A stretch of 64,000 bases of DNA from Streptomyces capitiformicae (GTDB lineage: Bacteria; Actinomycetota; Actinomycetes; Streptomycetales; Streptomycetaceae), in the NCBI RefSeq assembly GCF_002214185.1, contig NZ_CP022161.1:6021486-6085485 (forward strand). Reading direction: 5' to 3'. The translations under genes and the position numbers were made by a program. How positions within the stretch are numbered: position 1 is the first letter of the stretch; each line of letters begins with the position of its first letter. This document shows, piece after piece, positions 17,384 through 25,730 of this stretch. A model generated the notes under the pieces. The model saw nothing but the letters and a program-made list of their open reading frames with translations. It was not told the origin of the DNA and did not search any database.

Positions 17384-18757
17384 TCAGCTGCCCTGCTCGA
17401 TCAGCTCGTTGGCCTTCTTCTGGGCCTCGTCGAGGGCGTCCTGGGCGCTCTTCTTGCCCTGCATGGCCAACTGGATCTGGGCCGTGATGGCGTTCAACTC
17501 CCCGGGCGTGAGGGCGATTTCGTCGGCCGTGGCGGTCTTGCGGTCACTGGCCACGATCTTGCGGGCCTCGGCGAAGGGGTCACGGCCCTGGACCGACTGG
17601 AAGAACGGGTCGTTCAGCGACTCCGTGGTGGAGGGGAAGATGACCACATTCGGGTCCTTCGCCCACTCCAGCTGGTTCTCGGCGTTGGTCAGGAACTGCG
17701 CGAAGGACAGCGCGGTCGCGGCGTTCTTGCTGGTGGAGGCGACACCGATGTACTGCGGGGCGCCGACGGTGTGGCCCAGGTCGTCCAGCATGAAGCGGGC
17801 GACACCCGTCTCCTTGTAGACGCTCGGGTTGTTCTGCTGGATGAAGCGCAGGAAGTTGGGGTTCGTCGGGCCGTAGACCAGCTTGCCCTGACCGTAGACG
17901 TTGGCCGGGTCCTGGGTGGAGGACAGCGAGTCCCTGGGCATGCCCCCGGCCTTGTAGAGCTTCGTCATGGCCTCGACCCACTGCACGGTCTTCGGGTCGT
18001 CGGCGAAGGTGAACTTCTTGCCGTCGGCGGACAGGATCTGGATGTTCATCTGCTGCCAGTCGGCCGGGATGCGCAACTGCGGGTTGGCGAGGAACGCGTA
18101 GTACTTGCCGTCCGAGACCTCGGCTATCTTCTGGGCGTCCTCGAACAGACCGAGCACGGTCGTCGGAGGTTTGGCCGGATCCAGGCCCGCCTTCTTCATC
18201 AGCTCGGTGTTGAAGGTCTGCACGATTCCGCCGGAGTACCAGGGCAGCACACTGTGCACCTCCGTGCCGTCGGCCTCGGCGTACGTGCTCGACTTCCACA
18301 TCGCCTCGGTGAACGGCTTCCCGGCGTCCGGGGCCTTCTCGTCCAGGTTGAGCAGATAACCGCTCTTGGTCAGCGCGATCGCCGTGTTGACGTTGATGTT
18401 CACCACGTCCGGCAGCGTGCAGCCCTGCGCGTCCGCGACCAGCCGCTGGGTGAACGTGGCGTCGCCCGGGTCGTCGACCCACTTGACCTTCGTGTCGGGG
18501 TGGGCCTTCTCGAAGGCCTCGATGACGCCGTCGAAGTAGCCGCTGAAGTCCTTCTTCAAGTTGGTGGTCTGGAAGGTGATGCTGCCCTTCACCTCGCCGG
18601 TGAGTTCGCCGGACCCGACGTTGCCCTTGTCCACCTCGCAGCCGCCCGCCGTGGCGGAACCGTCGTCGGACCCGCCGCCGGACAGGCCGCAGCCGGCGGC
18701 CGTCAGTGACAGAACGACGAGACAGGCCAGGGAGCCGGACAGTCTTCTCACACGCAT
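17384..18757 (-). CDS. Extracellular sugar-binding lipoprotein of ABC importer
   Basis: 457 residues. The ATG at 18757 follows GCAGGAGGACACCC. The leader MRVRRLSGSLACLVVLSLTA ends in the lipobox TAAGC, so the protein is anchored outside the membrane. The mature part has the family-1 solute-binding fold: FEKAHPDTKVKWVDD, TLPDVVNINVNTA, LPWYSGGIVQTFN and a Trp-rich hinge. The size fits an oligosaccharide rather than a monosaccharide binder. It leads the three-gene importer operon, with a candidate RpiR operator immediately upstream. Confidence 0.93.
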   Translation of the reverse strand: MRVRRLSGSLACLVVLSLTAAGCGLSGGGSDDGSATAGGCEVDKGNVGSGELTGEVKGSITFQTTNLKKDFSGYFDGVIEAFEKAHPDTKVKWVDDPGDATFTQRLVADAQGCTLPDVVNINVNTAIALTKSGYLLNLDEKAPDAGKPFTEAMWKSSTYAEADGTEVHSVLPWYSGGIVQTFNTELMKKAGLDPAKPPTTVLGLFEDAQKIAEVSDGKYYAFLANPQLRIPADWQQMNIQILSADGKKFTFADDPKTVQWVEAMTKLYKAGGMPRDSLSSTQDPANVYGQGKLVYGPTNPNFLRFIQQNNPSVYKETGVARFMLDDLGHTVGAPQYIGVASTSKNAATALSFAQFLTNAENQLEWAKDPNVVIFPSTTESLNDPFFQSVQGRDPFAEARKIVASDRKTATADEIALTPGELNAITAQIQLAMQGKKSAQDALDEAQKKANELIEQGS

Positions 18758-18778
18758 GGGTGTCCTCCTGCGACCAGT

Positions 18779-18799
18779 GGTTGGAATCAAATCACCAAC
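18779..18799 (-). promoter_or_regulatory. Candidate RpiR operator ahead of the importer operon
   Basis: GGTTGGAATCAAATCACCAAC is an imperfect palindrome (GTTGG and CCAAC arms around AATCAAATCA) 22 bases upstream of the binding-protein start. It shares GAATCAA with the elements at the mannosidase, SIS and GH84 promoters. Confidence 0.45.
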
Positions 18800-18905
18800 T
18801 TGGACTCCGAATGATGAAAAGGTGGACCAGAATTCATCGGAGGTCAATGGGTCTTCGTGTTGCGTTTGGGTTCCGTATGCGGGAGCGCGACGTGGGACGT
18901 GCGGC

Positions 18906-19532
18906 TCAGTGCCGGTGCTCGTGGTCCGGATGCGTCGGATCGCCGGGGTGCTCGTGCCCATGGGCGTACACGACGTCGGCGCGGGCGGCGTCCAGCCAGT
19001 CGAAGAAGGCCCGCCGGCCCGTCGCCCGCCGCAACTCCCGCGCCACGTCGTCCCGCACCCGCTCGTACGGCAGGAAGTCGTCCGGCACCGCCCCGCCGTA
19101 CGGGTCGACACCGCGTCGTAGCGCGTCCCGGGTGAGGTACCGGTCGAGGTTGCGCTCGTAGTAGTCCCGTACGGCGGCCTCCGGTATTTTCCGCTCGGCC
19201 TCCAGTGCCGCCAGTAGGGTGCGCGCGGCCGGGGAGTGCGCGAGTGCGACGGCGACGATGCTGCCGAGGTCGGCGACATCGGTCCCCGCCACGTCGAGCA
19301 CCCGTGCCGGGGACACCTCTTCCGGCGGCGCCAGCCCCCGCTCCGCACAGGCCCGCCGGGCCAGCTCGTCGACGACCACGACCTGCGTCGCCCACCGCCT
19401 GCGCTGCCGCTCGGCCCGAGTGAACGCATCCGGCTGTGTCTGCCGGTCCCGCGCCGGTACGGCGTCCAGTACGGCGTCGACGCGTTCCTTCGGGACCGCC
19501 TCGCCGGCTACGACGGCGGCGTACTCGCTCAT
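18906..19532 (-). CDS. DUF7158-like protein with His-rich tail, coupled to alpha-mannosidase
   Basis: 208 residues. The ATG overlaps the mannosidase stop by four bases, so the two are translationally coupled. The middle resembles SurA/parvulin-type chaperone helices (IPEAAVRDYYERNLDRYLTR), with an alanine- and arginine-rich helical N-terminal half and no signal peptide. The C-terminus is a histidine-rich tail (YAHGHEHPGDPTHPDHEHRH) that looks metal-binding. I recall similar streptomycete proteins grouped as DUF7158 and sometimes mislabelled as malonyl transacylases, always next to GH38 genes. GH38 enzymes need a zinc ion, so a metal-delivery or folding helper is a reasonable guess but unproven. 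Confidence 0.65.
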   Translation of the reverse strand: MSEYAAVVAGEAVPKERVDAVLDAVPARDRQTQPDAFTRAERQRRRWATQVVVVDELARRACAERGLAPPEEVSPARVLDVAGTDVADLGSIVAVALAHSPAARTLLAALEAERKIPEAAVRDYYERNLDRYLTRDALRRGVDPYGGAVPDDFLPYERVRDDVARELRRATGRRAFFDWLDAARADVVYAHGHEHPGDPTHPDHEHRH

Positions 19533-22500
19533 GGCGTCACCTCCAGCACGACCGCCTCGGTGTAGGCGACACAGCCGTGCCAACCCACCTTCGCCATCAG
19601 CCAGTACGAGCCCGGCGGCACCGCCGAGCCGTCCACCTCCACCGCGCACTCCAGTGACTCCCCGGCCGCCACGGTGAACCCCTGGCAGCCCGGCGAGACC
19701 CCGGTCCAGGTGCCCCACGACGACACGGCCCACAAGGTCCCGTCGACGGGCCCCCGGGTGGTGTTCCGCAGGGTCACCGGGACGCTCACCCGCTCACCCC
19801 GGCGCACGCCGACCCGTTCGACGCCCAGCGTGGTCACGAGGCTCGGCCCGGTGCGCCCGTCCGGTTCCCCCTCCGGCACGGTCCCCGGCACATCCAGCGC
19901 CACGACGTCCTCGTACGTCTGCCCGCCGTACGTCAGCCGCGCGGCGAGCCGGTGCCGACCGGGCGCGGCGTCCGGTGGGGGCGTCACCGTGATGTCGGTG
20001 AGGGTGAAGCCGCCGGGGCCGAGCGTGTACGGCAGTTCGGCGGGCTCCGTGGACCACCCGGCCGGTACGTCCAGCCGGACCGTGCCGGAGACGGGCGCGT
20101 CGGTCAGCTCCGAGGAGACCCGGACGGTTGCGGTCACGGGCCCGGAGACGGTGAGCGCGGACGGTGAGACGTACACGGCCACCGGCATGTTCCCGCGTGG
20201 CGCGGGTCCGCAGTTGTGCAGCCAGTAGCGGGTGTGGACCGGCTGGGCGGGTTCGTGGGCGGCGGTTCCCGGACCATCGGCCGACCGCGCGTCCCACGGA
20301 GTGGCCAGCACGGTGGCGACCTCGAAGCCGGTGAGGCCGAGATCGACACCGCCGTCGGGGTCCAGCGTCTCGCCGGGCCGTTCCAGTACGTCCGCCCGCG
20401 TCGCGTCCGCCCAGGCCAGCGGCCCGGTGACACGCGCCCGCACCGGCCGCCCGTCCACCTCGTGCAGCCGTACGACGACCCCCTCGGCCGGGTCCACGGG
20501 CGCGGACCCACCCCCGGCGAGCGGCGAACCGGCCGGTTTGAGGGCGTCGAGCAGTACGCGTCCCTCGGGTTCCAGCGCCAACAGGGTGGCTGTGCGCGGC
20601 AGTTCGGCCGTCTCCTTGGCGGTGGGGCGCAGCCGGGCGGTGAGCGGATGGTTGAAGGCGTGCCCGGCCTGGGGCAGCCGCAGCTCGCGCCAGTCGCCCT
20701 CGCCCGCGACGACGGCGTATTCGAACGTGTGCGACCAGCGCTGGAGTTGGAAGCCCGAGCCGTCGGGGGCGGTGCGGCGGGGCGGGTCGACCCAGATGCC
20801 GGAGGGCCAGCCCGTGCACGACCGCATCAGGGACATGCAGAGGTCGCCGGAGGAGGTGACCACGCAGCCGGGCGTGCCCCGGTTGAGGATCGCGAAGCCA
20901 CGCCCGTCCCAGGCATCGCCCGGTGGCAGCGCCTCGCCGCCGCCCGCCGCCGTGGCCCGTACGGTCGCGTCGTCGAGGTCGGCGATGAGCGCGTCGACGG
21001 CCTTGGCGTCGTCCTCGGGGCCGGCGCCCGCGACCACCAGCAGCGGCAGCCGTTCGAGATCGCGCAGGTCGGCGCCGGGCACCCACTCCTCGCGCAGACT
21101 GGCGCGGGGCGCGACCCACACCGCCGCGACACCGTCCTCGGCCAGTTGCCGACGCAGTTCGCGTGCCGCCGCCGGATCCCAGCCGAGGGCCTCGGCGACC
21201 ACCGGGTTGCGGTCGGGGCCGCCGACGGCGATACGGATGTCGGGCAGGTTGGAGTCGACCTCCAGGTCGCCGTAGCGCGGACCGCCCGCGATGGTCGACG
21301 TCGCCGTGACACCGGCCCGCACCAGGGCGGCGGCGAGGGGCGTGCCCAGCTCACCGGCGGCGTCCCAGTCGGCGTGGATCAGCTCGGCGACACCGATCGA
21401 CCGGTGGCCGAGGAGTCGGCCGGAGTCGTCGTGCACGGCGACCCGGGCCGTGGAGCCGAGCCCGAACCAGGTGTTGGCCGGGTTGTCGAGCGTCCAGGGG
21501 AACCGCTCGCTGTCCACCTCCACGAACCCGAAACCGCGCCCGATCACCGCGTCGGCCACCTCGTGCACCGGCAGCCCGCCACGCACGTCCGACGGCCAGC
21601 GCACCCGGATCAGCCGGTCGGCGCCGTCGTAGCCGTCGATGGTCGTGGATATGTCGAGCCGGTCGACGCCCGCCCACAGCGTCAGCCGCTGGGTGTAGGT
21701 GAAGAGCCCCAGGTCGGCGCGGACGGTGATGCGGGAGCCGGCGGGGGAGTACTCGACATCGATGTCAGCGGTGACGTCCCGGCTGCGGGCGGCCGTCGTG
21801 CCGGTCGGTGTGAGGTGCCAGGGGCCCTCGCCGAAGCGGGGGTGGCGCGGATACTCCTCCTGCACGACGAGTTCGTTGCCGATGTCCCCGGCGCGCAGCA
21901 GCTCCCGGCCCCCCTCGGCGAGGGCGCGCAGGCTGCTGACCCCGCCGCCGCGCGCGGGGTCGACCGTCACCTCGTAGTACGCGTTGCGGATCGTGGTGCC
22001 CTCGCCCGGCGCCCACTCGGGCACCGGACCCTCGGCGAGGGAGAGGGCCTTGAGGCCCATGCCGGGCACGTCCGGGACCACGACCTTCAGCTCGCCGTCC
22101 TCGCGTACGGCGGGCAGGGGCAGTCCGGTGAGATCGAGTGGGACGAGCCCGGGGTCGTCGACCGTCAGCACGTCCCGCCGCTGCCAGGTCGCGGAGTTGA
22201 AGACGACCAGGTCCGGCGCGCCGCCGGGCAGCGGGACGACCCTGTGGGCGAGGGCGTCGGTGGCGTCGGCGTGCACGGTGCGGGCGAGGTCGTACAACTC
22301 CCGCCAACCGGTGAGCAGATCGATGTAGACCTGGTCCGACTCCGAGCCGGTGATGGCGTCGTGGTGGGCGCCGTAGATCAGCTGCCGCCACGCCTTGTCG
22401 AGGGCGGCGTCCGGGTAGGGGTGGCCGGTGGTGAGGGAGGCGAGGGTCGCCCAGGCCTCGGCGTCGGCGAGTAGCGTCTCGCCGTACCGCTGGGCCTGCT

Positions 22501-23794
22501 TGGTGTCGATGTAGGAGACGTCCTTGCCGGTGTAGACCGGGTTCATGTCCCGCGTCTGCGGCGACGCCGTGCGGCCCTCGGCCTCCAGTTCGGCGCGTAC
22601 GGCGGCGAAGAAGTCCTTCGGCAGGGCGCTGACGAAGCGCGGCCACACATACCGCTCGTTCCAGTCGCGGTGGATGGCCATGACCCAGCGGCACGGTGGC
22701 GCGTAGTCCCCGCCGACCGGCAGCAGCACGTTCCGGGTGAGGGCGACCTGCTTCAGCCCCTTGAACAGCTTGAGCGCGGCGGCCTCCGCCTCGGCCAGGG
22801 TCGGCGCGTTGTCGATCGCCCAGCCCGCGCCGTAGTGGTTGACCATGTACGCGGTCAGCAGTCCGTGCCCGGAGGGGGCGATCCAGCTGAACTCGGCCGG
22901 GAACTGCATCCGGTTCGGATCGCGCGGCTCCTCGCCGAACACGGACAGCGTCGGCCCCCACTGGTGGAACGGCCCGCGCGCCCATGAACTGGACGAGATC
23001 CCCGCGTCCGCCATCAGCCCCGGGAACTGCGGATCGTGCCCGAACGCGTCCAGCTGCCAGGCCGTTTCGGGGTCCGCGCCCATGATCCGGCGCTGGAAAC
23101 CGTCGCCGTACAGGGCGTTGCGTACGGTGGCCTCGGCGCCGGTGAGGTTGGTGTTGGGTTCGTTGTAGGTGCCGCCCATGATCTCGACGCGCCCGGTGCG
23201 GATCAGCTGCCGCAGGAAGGCCCGCTCCTCGGGGAAGGAGTCCCAGTAGGGCTTGAGGTAGTCGACCTCCGCGAGCACGAAGGTGTACGCCGGGTCGCGC
23301 CGCGCCAGGTCGCAGTGGGCCCGTACCAGGCTCATACCGGACTGGCCGCGCGAGTCGAAGGTACGGGCGGGCAACCCGGTGGTGGCGGGGTCGTCGGCCG
23401 CGTCCCAGGTCTCGGTGTAGGCGGCTTGCGTGTTCCACCAGACCGGGTCGTAGTGGAAGTGGCTGACCATGAACATGGTCCAGCCGGGCTCGGCGGCCGT
23501 GAACTCGGCGGCGTGGTGCACGAGTCGGCCCGCGCCCGCGTCCTCGGCGGTCACCGTGATGGCGCGCCGCTCACCGGGCGCGAGCCCCTCGGTAGTCACG
23601 GATATCTCGGCGCGTACGGTGCCGTCGTCACCCACGGTCGCGACGGTCTCTCCGACGCTGTGGACGCCCGGGCCCTTCACGGTCAGCACGACCGGACGGC
23701 CGGGGAGATGCTCGATCTCGACGGCCACGACCTGGTGCGGATGCTCGGCGCTACCGGTGAAGAGCTCGGTCGACTCGGCAGAGATGACGCGCAT
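19529..23794 (-). CDS. GH38 alpha-mannosidase, very large, with NEW3-type beta domains
   Basis: 1421 residues, no signal peptide. A beta-sandwich of about 100 residues precedes the GH38 catalytic domain. VSHFHYDPVWW carries zinc ligands (His112, Asp114 region and Asp116), AWQLDAFGHDPQFP the nucleophile Asp249, and YGAHHDAITGSESDQVY the conserved GH38 central motif. The long C-terminal beta part ends in a NEW3-like domain (LTVSGPVTATVRVSS). It releases alpha-linked mannose from oligosaccharides in the cytoplasm, as needed for high-mannose N-glycans. It is larger than usual bacterial GH38 enzymes (about 1000 residues). The start follows AGGAGCCCC. Confidence 0.92.
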   Translation of the reverse strand: MRVISAESTELFTGSAEHPHQVVAVEIEHLPGRPVVLTVKGPGVHSVGETVATVGDDGTVRAEISVTTEGLAPGERRAITVTAEDAGAGRLVHHAAEFTAAEPGWTMFMVSHFHYDPVWWNTQAAYTETWDAADDPATTGLPARTFDSRGQSGMSLVRAHCDLARRDPAYTFVLAEVDYLKPYWDSFPEERAFLRQLIRTGRVEIMGGTYNEPNTNLTGAEATVRNALYGDGFQRRIMGADPETAWQLDAFGHDPQFPGLMADAGISSSSWARGPFHQWGPTLSVFGEEPRDPNRMQFPAEFSWIAPSGHGLLTAYMVNHYGAGWAIDNAPTLAEAEAAALKLFKGLKQVALTRNVLLPVGGDYAPPCRWVMAIHRDWNERYVWPRFVSALPKDFFAAVRAELEAEGRTASPQTRDMNPVYTGKDVSYIDTKQAQRYGETLLADAEAWATLASLTTGHPYPDAALDKAWRQLIYGAHHDAITGSESDQVYIDLLTGWRELYDLARTVHADATDALAHRVVPLPGGAPDLVVFNSATWQRRDVLTVDDPGLVPLDLTGLPLPAVREDGELKVVVPDVPGMGLKALSLAEGPVPEWAPGEGTTIRNAYYEVTVDPARGGGVSSLRALAEGGRELLRAGDIGNELVVQEEYPRHPRFGEGPWHLTPTGTTAARSRDVTADIDVEYSPAGSRITVRADLGLFTYTQRLTLWAGVDRLDISTTIDGYDGADRLIRVRWPSDVRGGLPVHEVADAVIGRGFGFVEVDSERFPWTLDNPANTWFGLGSTARVAVHDDSGRLLGHRSIGVAELIHADWDAAGELGTPLAAALVRAGVTATSTIAGGPRYGDLEVDSNLPDIRIAVGGPDRNPVVAEALGWDPAAARELRRQLAEDGVAAVWVAPRASLREEWVPGADLRDLERLPLLVVAGAGPEDDAKAVDALIADLDDATVRATAAGGGEALPPGDAWDGRGFAILNRGTPGCVVTSSGDLCMSLMRSCTGWPSGIWVDPPRRTAPDGSGFQLQRWSHTFEYAVVAGEGDWRELRLPQAGHAFNHPLTARLRPTAKETAELPRTATLLALEPEGRVLLDALKPAGSPLAGGGSAPVDPAEGVVVRLHEVDGRPVRARVTGPLAWADATRADVLERPGETLDPDGGVDLGLTGFEVATVLATPWDARSADGPGTAAHEPAQPVHTRYWLHNCGPAPRGNMPVAVYVSPSALTVSGPVTATVRVSSELTDAPVSGTVRLDVPAGWSTEPAELPYTLGPGGFTLTDITVTPPPDAAPGRHRLAARLTYGGQTYEDVVALDVPGTVPEGEPDGRTGPSLVTTLGVERVGVRRGERVSVPVTLRNTTRGPVDGTLWAVSSWGTWTGVSPGCQGFTVAAGESLECAVEVDGSAVPPGSYWLMAKVGWHGCVAYTEAVVLEVTP

Positions 23795-23839
23795 GGGGCT
23801 CCTACGAGTGCTCGGCGGAGCCCCATCCTGGCATCGCGG

Positions 23840-23856
23840 AATGATTCAATCAACCA
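23840..23856 (-). promoter_or_regulatory. Candidate RpiR operator ahead of the alpha-mannosidase
   Basis: AATGATTCAATCAACC; the minus strand reads GGTTGATTGAATCATTCC. The core TGATTSAATCA is palindromic around one base. It lies about 50 bases upstream of the GH38 start and also directly downstream of the rpiR stop. Confidence 0.45.
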
Positions 23857-23905
23857 TCAGTTGTCATTCTGGGTGGTTCATTCATGCGCCCTCGGTGTGT
23901 CCGGG

Positions 23906-24790
23906 TCAGCGGGCCCGCCGGGACTTCACCGTGTGCTGTCCGGCGATGTGGTCGGTCAGCGCGAGGGAGGCGCTCGCCCGCTGGTAGGAAAGCTGGGCGA
24001 CCCGGACGTAGAGACAGTCGATGAGCGTCAGCACCGAGTGGCGCGCTCCGATGCCCTCGGGGCGGAAGCTGGTCTCCGCGGAGGAGGAGATGAGGCGGAT
24101 GTCGGCGGACCGGGCCAGCCGGGAGCGTGGGTCGGAGGTGAGGGCGACGGTGGTGGCGCCGCGCTCCTTGGCCAGCTGGAAGGGTTCGATGACCTCACGG
24201 GTCCCGCCGGAGTGGGAGATGCCGATGGCGACGTCCGCCGGTGTGAGCAGGGCGGCGGAGGTCGTCGCCGCGTGCACCTCGGTCCAGCCGCGCACGGCGC
24301 AGCCGATGCGGAACAGCCGGGTCTCGGTCTCCCAGGCGACCGCGCCGCTGCCGCCCACGCCGTAGACGTCGACACGCCGGGCGCGGGCCACGGCCTGGGC
24401 CGCGCGCTCGATGGCGTCCAGGTCGATCCGGTCGATGGTCTGCTGAACCGCCCGCAGGTCCGCGGTGCCGACGACCTGCACGACCCGCTCCAGGCTGTCG
24501 TCGGGGGAGATGTTCGGGCCGATCTCGGCCGTGCCCCAGTCGGAGGCCTCGCCCCTCCCGCGCTCCTGGGCCAGTTCGATCAGCAGATGCTGATAGGAAT
24601 CGAGGCCGATGGCACGGCAGAAGCGGGTCACGGTCGCCTGGGAGGTGCCGGTGCGGCGGCCCAGCTCGGCTGCCGAGCAGTGGGTGACGGCGGCGGGATC
24701 CTCGAGGATCAGCTCGCCCACCTTCCGCAGGGAGCCGGCCAGCCGGGGCAGCTCGGTGCGGATCAGGGTCGTGACGTCGGTGGAGGGCAT
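23906..24790 (-). CDS. MurR/RpiR family transcriptional regulator
   Basis: 294 residues. An N-terminal HTH_6 domain (CSAAELGRRTGTSQATVTRF) is followed by a SIS domain for a phosphosugar effector (VYGVGGSGAVAWETETRLFR, IGISHSGGTREVIEPFQLA). RpiR proteins respond to sugar phosphates such as GlcNAc-6-P or MurNAc-6-P. It lies inside the glycan locus, upstream of the mannosidase operon and divergent from the SIS gene, so it is the natural regulator of the locus. It may be autoregulated through the elements at 24874-24923. Confidence 0.93.
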   Translation of the reverse strand: MPSTDVTTLIRTELPRLAGSLRKVGELILEDPAAVTHCSAAELGRRTGTSQATVTRFCRAIGLDSYQHLLIELAQERGRGEASDWGTAEIGPNISPDDSLERVVQVVGTADLRAVQQTIDRIDLDAIERAAQAVARARRVDVYGVGGSGAVAWETETRLFRIGCAVRGWTEVHAATTSAALLTPADVAIGISHSGGTREVIEPFQLAKERGATTVALTSDPRSRLARSADIRLISSSAETSFRPEGIGARHSVLTLIDCLYVRVAQLSYQRASASLALTDHIAGQHTVKSRRAR

Positions 24791-24873
24791 ACAGAGAAGG
24801 TATCAGCCACCGATCTACCCACTCTGTGAATACCAGGACCGAGTAGACGGCTCATTGCCCGTGGCGCACGGTG

Positions 24874-24923
24874 TGTGATTTATTGATTCACAAGTGGAGA
24901 TGTATGAGGTGGTTCAATCCACC
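24874..24923. promoter_or_regulatory. Two candidate RpiR operators in the rpiR-SIS divergent region
   Basis: TGTGATTTATTGATTCACA (24874-24892) has TGTGA/TCACA arms and contains TGAATCAAT on its minus strand. GGTGG-TTCAAT-CCACC (24908-24923) is a perfect 5-base inverted repeat around TTCAAT. The second lies inside the frame of an upstream ATG (24894), one reason the later GTG is preferred as SIS start. Confidence 0.45.
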
Positions 24924-24938
24924 AGTGGGGAGTCCCAG

Positions 24939-25730
24939 GTGTCCGACGAGTCCGCCGCCGGCGAGCCAGTGATCGAGCCGGTGAACGCCGAACGCTTCGC
25001 GCGTGAAGGCCTGACCGTCCTCCACCGCCTCACCGAGTCGGCCCGCGCCGACGTGACCCGCGCCGCCGGACTCATCGCCGACTGCGTACGCGCCGACGGC
25101 GTTGTCCAGGCCTTCGGCACCGGCCACTCCCAGGCCCTCGTGCTCGAACTCGCCGGCCGCGCGGGGGGACTGGTCCCCACCAACCGCATCGGCATCGCCG
25201 ACCTGGTTCTCTACGGCGGCGACCACCCGAGCGTCCTCGACGACCCGCTCCTCGAACGCAAGCCGGGCATCGCCGCCCGCCTCTACGAACTCGCCGCGCC
25301 CCACCCCCAGGACCTCTTCGTCGTCATCTCCAACTCCGGCGTCAACAACGTGATCGTGGAGATGGCCCTCCACGCCAAGGAACAAGGCCACCGTCTCCTC
25401 GCGATCACCTCGCTCTCCCACACCCGCGCTGTCCCGGCCGGCCACCCGAGCGGCAAGAAGCTCGCCGACCTCGCGGACGTGATCCTCGACAACGCGGCCC
25501 CGAGTGGCGACGCGCTCCTCGAACTCCCCGGCGGCGGCGCGGTCTGCGCCCTGTCCACACTGACCGGCGTCCTGCTGGTGCAGATGGCGGTCGCGGAGGC
25601 CGCCGGACAACTCCTCGCCTCCGGCGACCGCCCCCCTGTCTACGTCTCCGCCAACGTGCCCGGCGGCTTCGAGGGCAACCTGGAGCTGGAGAAGCGGTAC
25701 GCCGGACGGATCCGGCGTACCGCGAGCTGA
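24939..25730 (+). CDS. SIS domain sugar-phosphate protein (UPF0309 type)
   Basis: 263 residues from a GTG with GGGGAG six bases upstream. The longer ATG start at 24894 has no spaced ribosome binding site and would cover an operator palindrome. One SIS domain: VQAFGTGHSQALVLELAGRA binds the phosphosugar and FVVISNSGVNNVIVEMALHA is the second conserved strand. It belongs to the UPF0309 group of streptomycete sugar isomerase-domain proteins with no proven reaction; isomerase or sensor roles on GlcNAc-6-P or mannose-6-P are likely. It ends one base before the convergent GH84 gene. Confidence 0.85.
   Translation: MSDESAAGEPVIEPVNAERFAREGLTVLHRLTESARADVTRAAGLIADCVRADGVVQAFGTGHSQALVLELAGRAGGLVPTNRIGIADLVLYGGDHPSVLDDPLLERKPGIAARLYELAAPHPQDLFVVISNSGVNNVIVEMALHAKEQGHRLLAITSLSHTRAVPAGHPSGKKLADLADVILDNAAPSGDALLELPGGGAVCALSTLTGVLLVQMAVAEAAGQLLASGDRPPVYVSANVPGGFEGNLELEKRYAGRIRRTAS

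Noticed and set aside
20216..22474. A 752-codon plus-strand frame inside the alpha-mannosidase gene
   Set aside because: Antisense shadow of GH38. The opposite strand has intact catalytic motifs and proper codon bias.
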